A stretch of 64,000 nucleotides of DNA, taken from contig CAUYXJ010000001.1 in the NCBI GenBank assembly GCA_963577065.1, forward strand, positions 1-64,000. Reading direction: 5' to 3'. Shown piece by piece: positions 50,294 through 59,141 of this stretch. The DNA comes from CAUYXJ01 sp963577065. GTDB lineage: Bacteria; Chloroflexota; Dehalococcoidia; Tepidiformales; Tepidiformaceae. The stretch's first letter is position 1; the number at the start of each line of letters is the position of its first letter. A program made the translations under genes and the position numbers. A model generated the notes under the pieces. That model searched no databases. It saw nothing but the letters and a program-made list of their open reading frames with translations, and was not told where the DNA came from.

Positions 50294-51619
50294 CTAGTTC
50301 CTCTTGTCGAAGGCTAGGTTGAGCTCCCACAGTCCCAGCATGACGCCCGGCTGATGGGTGAGGTCGTTTTTGCCGGGGGCAAGCTCGATCTCGTCAAGGC
50401 GGTCGAGCAGCACGTTCGTGGCGATGTTCTGCTCGAGTCGTGAAAGGCCGGCGCCGGGGCACGCTCGCTGACCCTGGCCGAAGGTCACGTGGCGGCCCGG
50501 GCTGGGCCGGTCGAGGTCGACCTGATCGGCGTTGGGGTACTCCTCTTCGTCGCGGTTGCCCGCTCCGTAGCGCAGATGGATCACGGACCCCTTCGGGATC
50601 GTCACGCCCTGGACCTCGATGTCCTTGATCGGGCGACGCCCGGAGAGGCCCTGCGTGGGCGCGTAGAGCCGGAGCGCCTCCTCAACGAAGAAGCGCACCT
50701 TCGAACGGTCGTCGCGGAGGGTGTTCTGGAGTTCGGGGTTCTGGGCGAGGAGCATCGCTTCCGCCGTCAACGCGTACTGCGTCGTTTCGTTCCCGCCGAT
50801 GTGCATTCCGTAGGCGACGCTCACGACCTCGCCATCGGTCAGCGGCCGCCGATCGTCGCCGTACTCCACCTGCGTGAGGTAGCTGATCATGTCGTCCTTC
50901 GGGTTGCGTCGCTTCTCTTCGACCTGCTTCCCGATGTACTCATGGAAGGCGACGAGGGTGCGCGCGTTCTCGGCCTCGTCCTCGGGGGGCAGCAGGTTGC
51001 GGTGGGTGGAGCCGAAGACGAAGCGCCGCACCTGCGCCTCCTCCCACTTGCGGAGGGTGGGCATATCTTCCAGGGGGAAGCCGAGAATGGTGGTGATCAC
51101 CATCTGCGGGAGCGGTGCAGCGAACTCGGTGACGAGCTCGACCTCGCCGTTGTCGATCCAGCGATCGACCAGTTCGTTCACGTAGCCGGTGATCATCTCG
51201 CGATTGCGCTCCGCGCCGACGGCGCCCACCCACGGATTCGTGAGCTGCTCACGGTGCCAGCGGTGCTCCTTCATCGTCGGCCGCAGAGTCATCCCTGCGT
51301 CCAGGGTGTCGCCGAAACCCTCTTCGCGAATGATCTCGCGCTCGACCTCCTGGCCGACGCTCTGCTCGCTGTAGCGAAGCGGGAAGTTCTCGAAGTCGCG
51401 CACGATCCGCGCCACATCCTCGTACTTGGTGACGATGAAGGCGTCCGTGTCGGGCGTATCGCCGCCGCCTGGGATCCGCAGGACGGGCGCCTCTTCGTGG
51501 AGGATGCGGTAGGAATCGAACCAGTGCTCCTGGGACCCCGGCGCGAACAGATCGACCTCTTCGAGGCTCATCGGGCACGTTGCCTGGGCAGTCTGTTCAC
51601 TCTTGCTCGGGGCTGACAT
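50294..51619 (-). CDS. cytochrome P450
   Basis: A heme monooxygenase of 441 residues, soluble bacterial class. The I-helix GGNETTQYAL has the acid-alcohol pair, the K-helix FVEEALRLYAPTQG has ExxR, and the heme loop FGQGQRACPG places the ligand Cys at ~387. The PERF-like region reads YPNADQVDLDRP. ATG at 51619 has GGAGG seven bases upstream. The N-terminus (SLEEVDLFAPGSQEHW) and C-terminus are alike to the P450 pseudogene at 14190. No ferredoxin or reductase is adjacent. The substrate is unknown. Confidence 0.93.
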   Translation of the reverse strand: MSAPSKSEQTAQATCPMSLEEVDLFAPGSQEHWFDSYRILHEEAPVLRIPGGGDTPDTDAFIVTKYEDVARIVRDFENFPLRYSEQSVGQEVEREIIREEGFGDTLDAGMTLRPTMKEHRWHREQLTNPWVGAVGAERNREMITGYVNELVDRWIDNGEVELVTEFAAPLPQMVITTILGFPLEDMPTLRKWEEAQVRRFVFGSTHRNLLPPEDEAENARTLVAFHEYIGKQVEEKRRNPKDDMISYLTQVEYGDDRRPLTDGEVVSVAYGMHIGGNETTQYALTAEAMLLAQNPELQNTLRDDRSKVRFFVEEALRLYAPTQGLSGRRPIKDIEVQGVTIPKGSVIHLRYGAGNRDEEEYPNADQVDLDRPSPGRHVTFGQGQRACPGAGLSRLEQNIATNVLLDRLDEIELAPGKNDLTHQPGVMLGLWELNLAFDKRN

Positions 51620-51781
51620 AGAGGACCTCCGCGGCGGCTTCAGCTGCGCCCCGCCCAGACATCTCGTCCGGTCCTGACGGGGGCGACGGCTCGCAGACGC
51701 ATTATCACGCAGGTGTCAACGGCTTTGCATCCGACGGCTCACGCCTTTGGGGTCCGGGTGCCTAGCGCGCGAAGGGCTCGC

Positions 51782-52561
51782 CTAGGTGGCGTTCCCAATG
51801 AGGGAGGCGACGAAGCCGATGACCTGCAGCAGGATGAATGCCGCCAGCAGCTTCGACCACCAGGGCAGGCCGAGGAAGAATCGCCAGGGCGAGCCGGAGC
51901 CGCGCTCGCGCGGCGGTTCCTCGCGGTTCGGAAGCTCCAGGGGTGTAATCGGGTCCGGGGACGAGGGCCGCGTGTCCAGCGGATCTGGCGCGGGGCTGGT
52001 CGCGATCGTTCCACTGCGGCTTTGGCCGCAGCCGACGCAGCGGACGCCGGCCCCCTTGCCCTCTTCGTACTCATGCCAGGAATGGATCCCGACAAGGTGC
52101 TTCAGTCGCTCCAAAAGGTGGGGCGTACCCAGCTCGGATCGAGACGCATCCGCCGACTCTGGTTCTTCCTGCGGGGCTCGGCCGGCCGGCGCGGGCTCCG
52201 CTCGCGTTCGCGCGATTTCCGCCGGCTCAGGGGCCGTCGAAGTGGGAACGGCGGCCTCGCCTTCCGCCGCCACGGGCTCGTTGAACACGGGCTCCGCGGG
52301 GCCGCTGAAGTCGCCTTGAGCTAGGGCATCAGCCAGTGCGCGCCGCCCGGCCTCCGTCGTCTCGCCTTGTTCCGAGATGCCATCGCGGAGCTGAGCGGTC
52401 GCGCGCACGATCTGCTCGTCGCTGTACTGGCTCAGGTCGTAGCCCCGCCAGCGCATGGTCTCGCGAATGCGGCGCACCTTGGGCGAGTCGAAACGCGGGT
52501 CCGAGCGAGCGCTGCCGCTGCCGCCGCCACCCAGTCCCAGGGCTCGGAGGATGCGGCTCAC
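51782..52561 (-). CDS. tail-anchored protein of unknown function with one CxxC
   Basis: A 259-residue protein I do not recognise. The N-terminus is Gly-rich then helical (VRRIRETMRWRGYDLSQYSD, EQIVRATAQLRDGI). The middle is a long Pro/Ala/Glu linker. Residues ~150-180 form a small module, HLLERLKHLVGIHSWHEYEE with GVRCVGCGQS, where His and Cys could bind zinc. A single C-terminal membrane helix (SKLLAAFILLQVIGFVASLI) would anchor it with the bulk in the cytoplasm. ATG at 52561. It is not linked to neighbours by tight spacing. Confidence 0.6.
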   Translation of the reverse strand: MSRILRALGLGGGGSGSARSDPRFDSPKVRRIRETMRWRGYDLSQYSDEQIVRATAQLRDGISEQGETTEAGRRALADALAQGDFSGPAEPVFNEPVAAEGEAAVPTSTAPEPAEIARTRAEPAPAGRAPQEEPESADASRSELGTPHLLERLKHLVGIHSWHEYEEGKGAGVRCVGCGQSRSGTIATSPAPDPLDTRPSSPDPITPLELPNREEPPRERGSGSPWRFFLGLPWWSKLLAAFILLQVIGFVASLIGNAT

Positions 52562-52950
52562 GGTGCGGTCACCTGGGACCGCCGGCGACCGGCGACCGCG
52601 GGATCTGCTGATGCGAATTCGCGACTGAGTCGGCAGGCGGGAGTGGTCATCGACTCCATTGTCTACAAAACGAATCGAACTGTCGCTAGGGTCCTGCCGC
52701 GAACCCTGCCGAAACCGCTGCGGCCGGCCGAGGGCTGCGCCCGCTACATCCGTCGCGCCCGCGGCCTCAGGGGTGCGAAAAGGCGCGTTCGCATTCGGAT
52801 CAGCCCGAGCCGCGCGACTTTGACGGGCCCGGGGCCGCCGTCGTGCCGCAGGGTCTCCTTGTGCTGGCGCGCCCCTCCCAGAAGTTGGATCGCGCTGTCA
52901 CTCGCGCCCTTGCCCTGGCCAGGCTCAGGCGCAGCTGGCATAGTCCCGCG
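52562..52950. other. intergenic region with a -10-like site for the next gene
   Basis: About 390 bp with no supported gene. CATAGT at 52939-52944 ends 6 nt before the GTG at 52951, fitting a leaderless mRNA for the VOC gene. The rest shows only GC shadow frames. Confidence 0.35.
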
Positions 52951-53460
52951 GTGGACGCGACGCTCGGCGCGATGCGACAGCTCGGCTACGCCGTGAAGGA
53001 TGTGGATGCCTGGGTCCGTACGTATCTCGACACGGGCATTGGCCCGTGGTGGGTGAACTACGAGGTCCAGCCCGAAGAGTTTGCGTACCGTGGTGCTGAG
53101 AGCGCGGCCCGTTTCGCCTGTGCGGTTTCGTGGTCGGGGCCGCTCATGCTTGAGCTGATCCAGCCGCTCGATGAACTGCCTTCGCCTTACCGGGACTTTC
53201 TTGAAAGCGGGCGCGAAGGCCTCCAGCACGTCGCCCACTTCCCGGCGGACTACGAGGCCGGCGAGCAAGCGCTGCTCGGCAGCGGCTACGAGAAGGTCCT
53301 CGACGGCCGCAGCGGCGGCTTTCGCTTCACCTACTTCGAGCCGCCGGGTGCGGGTTCGGAGACGATCGAGCTCGGGCGGCTCTCGGCGGAGACGCGCGAG
53401 GGGCTCGATGCCCGCCAGGCCGTGTGCGCGGCCTGGGACGGCAACGAGCCCCTGCGCTAG
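52951..53460 (+). CDS. VOC (glyoxalase_4) family protein
   Basis: A 169-residue protein: MRQLGYAVKDVDAWVRTYLD, TGIGPWWVNYEV, LMLELIQPLDELPSPYRDFL, GLQHVAHFPADYEAGEQALL, and a C-terminal TYFEPPGAGSETIEL with the metal-type Glu. This arrangement is common in uncharacterised VOC proteins of lipid- and aromatic-degrading bacteria. GTG at 52951 is supported by a -10-like CATAGT 6 nt upstream; ATG at 52972 is the alternative and starts directly with the conserved strand. Confidence 0.82.
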   Translation: MDATLGAMRQLGYAVKDVDAWVRTYLDTGIGPWWVNYEVQPEEFAYRGAESAARFACAVSWSGPLMLELIQPLDELPSPYRDFLESGREGLQHVAHFPADYEAGEQALLGSGYEKVLDGRSGGFRFTYFEPPGAGSETIELGRLSAETREGLDARQAVCAAWDGNEPLR

Positions 53461-53469
53461 CGGCCCGGA

Positions 53470-55833
53470 TTAGGCCGCGCGCGGCCGGCCTCGGCCGAGC
53501 CGCGCGATCCCCGCGGCCGAGACAGCCACCAGCAGGACGGCGGCCGCGAGCGGGGCGATGATCAGAATCGCGCTCGGTCGCGAATCGGCGCTCCCGGGCG
53601 GATCGACGACTGTCCCGGGAGCGGTGTTGCCCGGGCCCTGGCCGTGGCCTGCCCCGCCCGGGTCGATCTGGGTAATGCCGCCGCCCCCACCTGAAGTTTC
53701 TGGCCCGACATCGGGGACGACGACCTCCCCGCCCGCTTCGGCATCCGGCCAGACGAGCGTCACCCATCCGTTCCTGCTGTTCACGAGTACGCGCTCACCG
53801 AGGGCCGCCGCCCCGGCAAGTTCGGGCTGGGCCGCAAGCAGCTCGGCGAAGGCGGTGGAGCCGATCGCCACTTCCGGTGCGTCGGCGGTGCCGTCGTAGG
53901 CGCTCTCGATCCAGGTGCCGTCGACGAGGATGTAGCTGTGCGCACCGAGTACGCGAATGCGCTCGCCGCCGGCGGCGAAATCGCCGTCGCGGAGGGATTC
54001 GAGCGACTCCGCACCGGCGACCGCAGCCTCGCCGCTCGGGGGCGCGGCGGCCGCTTCGGTGACGGAGCGGGCGGCCTGGTCTCTGGAGCCAAGGATGAGT
54101 TCGGGCTCCTCGGCGAGGTAAGCGGTGTAGGGCGTGACGATGCCGAAACGCGTGGCGATAGCGACGATCTCCTCGACGAGCGATTCGCGGGGGCCCTCGA
54201 TCCGCAGCTCGGTAAGCAGATCTGCGACGCGGCGTTGCGCCCAGAGCTGGGCGACGGCCGCTTCAGCGAGGTCTCGCTCGGGCAGCGTCAGTTCGTAGAC
54301 GAACGTCTCCCGGCCGCTGGCCGTGTTGCCGCTTACCTCCACGCGCAGCGCGCCGGCTTCGCGGTAGCGCCCCGTCAGGAGCGTTTGCGTGCCGGCGAAG
54401 AGGCCGCGGATCTCGCCCGGTGCGAGATCGTAGGTGCCGGTGCCCGTCATCCTGATCTCGACATCGGTGAGGATGGGTGTCGAGATCCGTTCGAACAGCC
54501 GCGACACGACGCTGTCGATCGATTCGCGCTCGGTGACGTAATGGCTCGAGCCGACGAACTCGCTCGCGAGCGCGTCGAGCAGGATCGTGTCGACATCGAA
54601 GCCCACGCCAAATGCGAAGAGTTGCGCCCGCTCGGGCGCACTCGCTTGGGCGATGGCCAAGATCGCCTCCGCGTCCTCTGGGCCGATGCTCGGCAGACCG
54701 TCCGTCAGGAAGATGAGGGTCGACGGCCGGCTTCCGTCGACGAGGTCGAAGGCGCGCTCGAGGGCGCCGGCGATGTTCGTGCCGCCGGCCGCGTACAAAC
54801 CCTGGAGGTAGGCGATCGCGTCATCCGCGTCGTTCGGGCGGTGCAGTCCTTCGCCAAAAACGTCGACCGTCCGGGAGAAGCTGACGACGCCGAAGCGGTC
54901 GCCCTCCCCCAGCCGCTCCAAGACGTACGCTGCCGCACGCTTCGCCTGCGCCAGCTTGGCCCCTTCCATCGAGCCGGAGGTGTCGAGAACGAGCACGATG
55001 TCGCGGTCCACGCGTTCGGCGACATCGATGGCTGGGGCGAAGAGCAGCGCGAAATAGCCGTCTTCGCCGGCTTCTCGATGCGCGAGCACGCGCGTGCTCA
55101 GCAGGCCCTCGCCGCCCGCGAGGTAGAGCCGGAAATCGCTCTCGAGCGCGCGCTGGTGCGACGATTCCCAGCCAATCGTGAGGTGGCCGTCGCCTTTGCG
55201 CTCAACCTCGAGGGAGCGGCCGGGGGCAAGCGCGGAGCGCACTTCCCAGGGCACGTCGATCGCTATCTCCACGGTGGCGCTGAGGGGGCGGGGCGACATC
55301 CGCGACCAGGGGATCTCGATGAGCGCCTGCTCATCGATTGCTGTGAGCGGAGTAGTGACCGTGAAACTCACGGCGCAGGCCTCTCCCGGCGGGACCGGGA
55401 AGGCCCGCACCTCGAACAGGTCGTCACCGAGCGAGCGCAGCAGGGCTGGGTCGATCATGCGGCGTACGATTTCTTCGTAGATGCGCTCGGCCTCTGCGGC
55501 GTCGAGCACCCGGCCTTCGAGCGTTTCCGGGCCGCCGGAGAGCACGAGGTCGACGACCGAGCTCCCAGGCGGTACTGGTACGACGATGCGCCCTTCGGCC
55601 ACCCCGTCCCCCTGATTCGTGAGGTGGAGGCGATAGCGCGCGCGGAGAACGCCGTCGCTCACATCGAGGTCTGCCTCGAACCGTTCGAGGGTCGCGATCG
55701 CGCCGACCGGCCACCAGCAGGGCTCGGCCTGGGGGCATGTCGGCGGTTCCGGCCGTTCCTGGCCGAAGGCCGAGGAGGGGAAGGCCACCAGGGCCATGAA
55801 AAGCGTGAGGACGGAGAGAACGAGTCGTCGCAT
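53470..55833 (-). CDS. VIT-VWA domain surface protein
   Basis: A 787-residue exported protein like inter-alpha-trypsin inhibitor heavy chains. A signal peptide (RLVLSVLTLFMALVAFPSSA) is followed by a VIT domain (residues ~35-180; ERFEADLDVSDGVLRARYRL, GRVLDAAEAERIYEEIVR). The VWA domain (~280-460) has an intact MIDAS: DTSGSM, then TNIAGAL and LTDGLPS. A C-terminal beta-rich region, a Gly/Pro linker and one membrane helix (ILIIAPLAAAVLLVAVSAAG) end the chain, followed by Arg-rich residues. It is anchored to the membrane with the VWA outside, suggesting metal-dependent adhesion or complex assembly. Confidence 0.9.
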   Translation of the reverse strand: MRRLVLSVLTLFMALVAFPSSAFGQERPEPPTCPQAEPCWWPVGAIATLERFEADLDVSDGVLRARYRLHLTNQGDGVAEGRIVVPVPPGSSVVDLVLSGGPETLEGRVLDAAEAERIYEEIVRRMIDPALLRSLGDDLFEVRAFPVPPGEACAVSFTVTTPLTAIDEQALIEIPWSRMSPRPLSATVEIAIDVPWEVRSALAPGRSLEVERKGDGHLTIGWESSHQRALESDFRLYLAGGEGLLSTRVLAHREAGEDGYFALLFAPAIDVAERVDRDIVLVLDTSGSMEGAKLAQAKRAAAYVLERLGEGDRFGVVSFSRTVDVFGEGLHRPNDADDAIAYLQGLYAAGGTNIAGALERAFDLVDGSRPSTLIFLTDGLPSIGPEDAEAILAIAQASAPERAQLFAFGVGFDVDTILLDALASEFVGSSHYVTERESIDSVVSRLFERISTPILTDVEIRMTGTGTYDLAPGEIRGLFAGTQTLLTGRYREAGALRVEVSGNTASGRETFVYELTLPERDLAEAAVAQLWAQRRVADLLTELRIEGPRESLVEEIVAIATRFGIVTPYTAYLAEEPELILGSRDQAARSVTEAAAAPPSGEAAVAGAESLESLRDGDFAAGGERIRVLGAHSYILVDGTWIESAYDGTADAPEVAIGSTAFAELLAAQPELAGAAALGERVLVNSRNGWVTLVWPDAEAGGEVVVPDVGPETSGGGGGITQIDPGGAGHGQGPGNTAPGTVVDPPGSADSRPSAILIIAPLAAAVLLVAVSAAGIARLGRGRPRAA

Positions 55834-55938
55834 GCTGCACCTCGCCGGGGTTCGATACCTCCTAGACGCCCAGCGCGGCGACTCGGTTCCCGTGGCGCGC
55901 GGTTCTGCCCCCGAAATCTGCTCGCGACGCCCGGCCGG

Positions 55939-56775
55939 CTAGGGCAGCTTCACCTCGAGGACGCGGGTCAGCTCGGCCAGGAACTCGGGGTCGAAAGGCT
56001 GCAGGACCTGGACGGCTGTGATCAGGAATACGACGTTCCCGCTCGAGACAAGAACCTGATCGAGGAGGATCTCCGCAGGCGTGTTTGCGGCCGCACGAAC
56101 GAAACCGCTCCGATCGGTGATGAGCGGGCGCTCGCCCACGTCGATCGCGACGGTCAGCCGGTAGGCACTGGTGGCGTCGCCAAGCGCTTCGAAGGGGAGG
56201 GGGCTCCACGAGGCTGCGACGATCTCGAAGTCGTCGTTCTCAGCGCGGTCGGACTCGAAGTAGGCGACCTCGCAATCGAGGAATTCGGCCATGCGCTCCT
56301 GGGGACGCAGGGCCTCGGATCGATCCTCGTAGATTACCAGGGCCTGGTTGATGCTTTCGCCGGACGTGATGTGGCTGAAAGTCGTCGACTGCGCCCGCCC
56401 TGCAGCGGCCGGGCCCTCCCAGATCGGACCGCAGTCGTTCTCGACGATCGCGCCGGGCTGGCCGATCCAACGCAAGGAGACGAGGATGCGGAGCACATCG
56501 ACAGGCTGCGAGGCCGGCGACGCCGCGACCGCAAAGTCGCGTGGCCGCAGCACGAGGGCGGCGGCCTCCGCATCGTCATCGAGGGCCGCTCCGCGGGCGT
56601 CACCTTCGGCCGCGGGTTCATCGAGCGAGTCAAGTCCCCCAACGTCCAATAGCGCGAACACAAGGCCGATCGGGGTGAGCACCAGCAGCGCGATGACCGG
56701 TCCCTTGAACGACCAGGATGCGGCCCAGAAGCGCCGCCAGGCGTTGCTCGATTCGAATCGTGGCCGTCTGTCCAT
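55939..56775 (-). CDS. single-pass membrane protein of unknown function
   Basis: A 278-residue protein, not recognised. A basic N-terminus (MDRRPRFESSNAWRRFWAAS) precedes one helix (VIALLVLTPIGLVFALLDVG), so the body is outside the cell. The body is acidic with strands; two Cys (ENDCGPIW and FLDCEVAYF) might pair. ATG at 56775; the longer upstream frame overlaps the GNAT gene and is rejected. It lies ~105 bp before the VIT-VWA gene on the same strand, so a shared envelope role is possible. Confidence 0.6.
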   Translation of the reverse strand: MDRRPRFESSNAWRRFWAASWSFKGPVIALLVLTPIGLVFALLDVGGLDSLDEPAAEGDARGAALDDDAEAAALVLRPRDFAVAASPASQPVDVLRILVSLRWIGQPGAIVENDCGPIWEGPAAAGRAQSTTFSHITSGESINQALVIYEDRSEALRPQERMAEFLDCEVAYFESDRAENDDFEIVAASWSPLPFEALGDATSAYRLTVAIDVGERPLITDRSGFVRAAANTPAEILLDQVLVSSGNVVFLITAVQVLQPFDPEFLAELTRVLEVKLP

Positions 56776-56860
56776 TCGATCGCCTTGCGTGCGGCCGGCA
56801 GTCGGAGTGGGTGTGGCGCCGCCGCTTCGCGACGAAGGTACTCGCCCGCCGCGGCGTGCT

Positions 56861-57460
56861 CTACCCCCGAGGCCCGGGCGTGCGGCTCGAGGCCGCGCCT
56901 TCCGCGGGGCGGCGCCAGAATCTGCGAGTGGTGTGCGTGAGCGAATGGACGAGGCGTTTGGTGAGGAAGAGCACGACGTCGTCATCGACGCGCACGGGCT
57001 CGCCCCACTGCAGGTGACGGCGATCCGAGGTGACGCGGCCGGCGGGGATGCAGCCGCGGACGACGTACATCCGCTGGGCGGGACTGTAGTCCGGGTACAT
57101 CCCGACGCCAATGCCGATCAGCGGGGAGACCGCCACCACCCTCGCCCCGGCCTCGTCCGCCAACGCAGAGGCGATCCCCTGGCGCCGAAGCGCCGGCAGG
57201 ACGTTGAGGTCCGTCACCTCCGGGATTCCCTCGCTGCGGAAGGGCTCGTACGGAGGCTGTCCCTTGATCGTGAGGTAGCCAGCAAGGGCGTCTTCCCCGG
57301 TGGCGACGAGGACCACCCGCTCTCGCGCCGCCTGCTCTCTGAGGTAGCGCTCGTACTGTGACGGCGGCGGCGGCTTGACCCACCCGAGCGCGCCGAAGGG
57401 GGCGGAGATCACCGGCGGGTCCTCCGAAGCGAGCAGGCGGATCCGAAGGCCGGGCAGCAT
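56861..57460 (-). CDS. GNAT family N-acetyltransferase
   Basis: A 199-residue acetyl-CoA-dependent acyltransferase: IRLLASEDPPVISAPFGALG at the start, LVATGEDALAGYLTIKGQ, and EVTDLNVLPALRRQGIASAL with the acetyl-CoA pyrophosphate loop (RRQGIA). The C-terminal part has GVGMYPDYSPAQRMYVVRG. ATG at 57460 is preferred; GTG starts upstream (57472 and 57559) would add basic residues. Cytoplasmic. Its neighbours do not show the acceptor. Confidence 0.82.
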   Translation of the reverse strand: MLPGLRIRLLASEDPPVISAPFGALGWVKPPPPSQYERYLREQAARERVVLVATGEDALAGYLTIKGQPPYEPFRSEGIPEVTDLNVLPALRRQGIASALADEAGARVVAVSPLIGIGVGMYPDYSPAQRMYVVRGCIPAGRVTSDRRHLQWGEPVRVDDDVVLFLTKRLVHSLTHTTRRFWRRPAEGAASSRTPGPRG

Positions 57461-57600
57461 GAGGCGGAGCACTGCCCTCGAGACTCGATCGGAGCGCCGC
57501 AACAGGGCGTGGCTCCCTGCTCCCACCGGCGCCGGGAGCTCGCTCGGCGAGCGGTACACTGACCAGGAGGCGCGCGTGCTGGTGCGCCGGTAGGGGCGCC

Positions 57601-58536
57601 GTGCCGGCCAACACGTCTACCGGGCCCTATCTCGCGGCCGCCGTGCAGCGCGCGCCCGTCTACGGCGATCTGGAGGCGGGTGTGAAGCTCGCCGTGGCGA
57701 CGGTCCGCGAGGCGGCCAAGGAGGGGGCGCGGCTCATCGTCTTCCCCGAGGCCTGGCTCCCCGGCTTCCCCTACTGGTGCACCGAACAGCGACCAGCCGC
57801 GTCCGTCCGCAGCCTCTTCCAGGCGCTTACTGCGAGCAGCGTCGAGATCCCCGGACCTGAGCTCGAGGCGATCGGCCGCGCGGCGAAGCGGGCCAAGGCG
57901 ACGGTCGTCATCGGCGTGACCGAACGGGCGGGCGGCACGCTCTACAACACTCTCTGCTACCTGGGCGCCGATGGGGCGCTTCTGGGGAGCCACCGCAAGC
58001 TCGTTCCGACCCTCTCCGAGCGCACCGTCTGGGGCATGGGCGATGGCTCCGACCTCGACGCCTACGAAACGCCCGTTGGCCGCCTCAGCGGCCTGATCTG
58101 CTACGAGCACCAGATGGCCCCGGCTCGCTATGCCCTCGCGGGCCTGGGAGTGGCCGTGCACGCTTCGGTGTGGCCCGGCTACCCCTCGCTCGACGCCATC
58201 ATCGATGCCGCCACACGCCACCTCGCCGTTGAGAACGCCTGCGCCGTCGTGGTCGCGCGCGAGGTGATGTCCGCGGAGCGCCTGCCTCCAGGAACGCCCT
58301 TCGCCGAGCATCCGCGAATGTGGCAGATGACGGGCGGGAGCGCGATTATCGCGCCCGGCGGGAAGTACCTCGCCGAACCCGTGTACGAAGAGGAGACGAT
58401 CGTCTACGCCGAGATCGATCCGGCGGACGTGGTTGAGGCGAAGCGCTGGGTGGACGCGGTCGGTCATTACAGCCGGCCCGATGTCTTCCGCCTCCACTGG
58501 GATCGTAGCCCGAAGCCGCCGATCGTTCACGAGTAG
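57601..58536 (+). CDS. nitrilase-superfamily C-N hydrolase
   Basis: A 311-residue hydrolase of the nitrilase superfamily, branch 1-like. The Glu-Lys-Cys triad is at Glu50 (IVFPEAWLPGFPYW), Lys133 (SHRKLVPTLSERTVWGMGDG) and Cys167 (GLICYEH). True nitrilases usually have CWE after the Gly; here it is CYE, which may alter specificity toward nitriles, cyanide or amides. GTG at 57601 has AGGGG upstream. It is followed 2 bp later by a frameshifted Nudix gene. Confidence 0.88.
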   Translation: MPANTSTGPYLAAAVQRAPVYGDLEAGVKLAVATVREAAKEGARLIVFPEAWLPGFPYWCTEQRPAASVRSLFQALTASSVEIPGPELEAIGRAAKRAKATVVIGVTERAGGTLYNTLCYLGADGALLGSHRKLVPTLSERTVWGMGDGSDLDAYETPVGRLSGLICYEHQMAPARYALAGLGVAVHASVWPGYPSLDAIIDAATRHLAVENACAVVVAREVMSAERLPPGTPFAEHPRMWQMTGGSAIIAPGGKYLAEPVYEEETIVYAEIDPADVVEAKRWVDAVGHYSRPDVFRLHWDRSPKPPIVHE

Positions 58537-58538
58537 GC

Positions 58539-58996
58539 GTGGGGCTCTCGGGGATGGGCGGAGCTCCGGTGCGCATCGCCGGCGTCTGGGTTGAGCACGA
58601 AGGCCGAGTCTTGCTGCTGCTGCGGCGCGGCTACGGTCGGGCGGAGGGGGCCTGGGTGCCGCCGGGGGGCCACGGGGAGGCTGGAGAGTCGTCTGTCGCT
58701 GCCGCCATTCGCGAGACGTACGAGGAGACGGGGATTCGGATTTCGGAGCCCCGCCTCCTGCACACGTTCGATTGGCCGACGACGGGCTGCGGCGGGTGTT
58801 CCAGTACCTCGCGACGGCACAGAGCTCGCTGGTGACTCTCTCCGAGGAGCACACGGACTTCCGATGGGTGGCTCCGCGCGACTACGCCCGCGACCACCTC
58901 GCCATTCGCCCGGGGGCATCGAGTTCGGCCGACGCTTGGCTGCGCGAGATGCGTCAGGCCGCGGACCTGGTGGCGCAGGCGCTAGACCAGCTGTAG
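58539..58996 (+). pseudogene. Nudix hydrolase with a frameshift
   Basis: The N-terminal part contains a complete Nudix box (GGHGEAGESSVAAAIRETYE then ETGIRI) up to LLHTFDWP. The rest of the protein (DGLRRVFQYLATAQSSLVTL, then FRWVAPRDYARDHLAI and ADLVAQALDQL) is in another frame, with the switch near 58780. The catalytic part is intact but the ending is lost. It overlaps the nitrilase transcript. A sequencing error is possible. Confidence 0.78.
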
Positions 58997-59037
58997 GCCT
59001 GGGCATCTCCGCCTACGGCCGACGGCAATAGGCCGTT

Positions 59038-59114
59038 GGCCAAGAGCCACCAAACGCGCGGCTCCCGCCAAGAGCCAAAAGCGGCCGCAGGCCGCGAGCC
59101 AACGGCCAAGAGCC
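59038..59114. repeat. GGCCAAGAGCC repeats in an intergenic region
   Basis: Three copies of (G)GCCAAGAGCC at 59038, 59067 and 59104 before the double CoA-transferase gene. A fourth lies at 61526-61542 after it. They lie only between genes. The sequence also contains short GC hairpins. Confidence 0.75.
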
Positions 59115-59141
59115 CACCCAGGCGATGTAGAGTTCGCCACC

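Noticed and set aside
55939..57111. Longer start for the single-pass membrane protein
   Set aside because: The extension overlaps the GNAT gene in another frame and is low-complexity; ATG 56775 directly precedes the basic n-region and helix.
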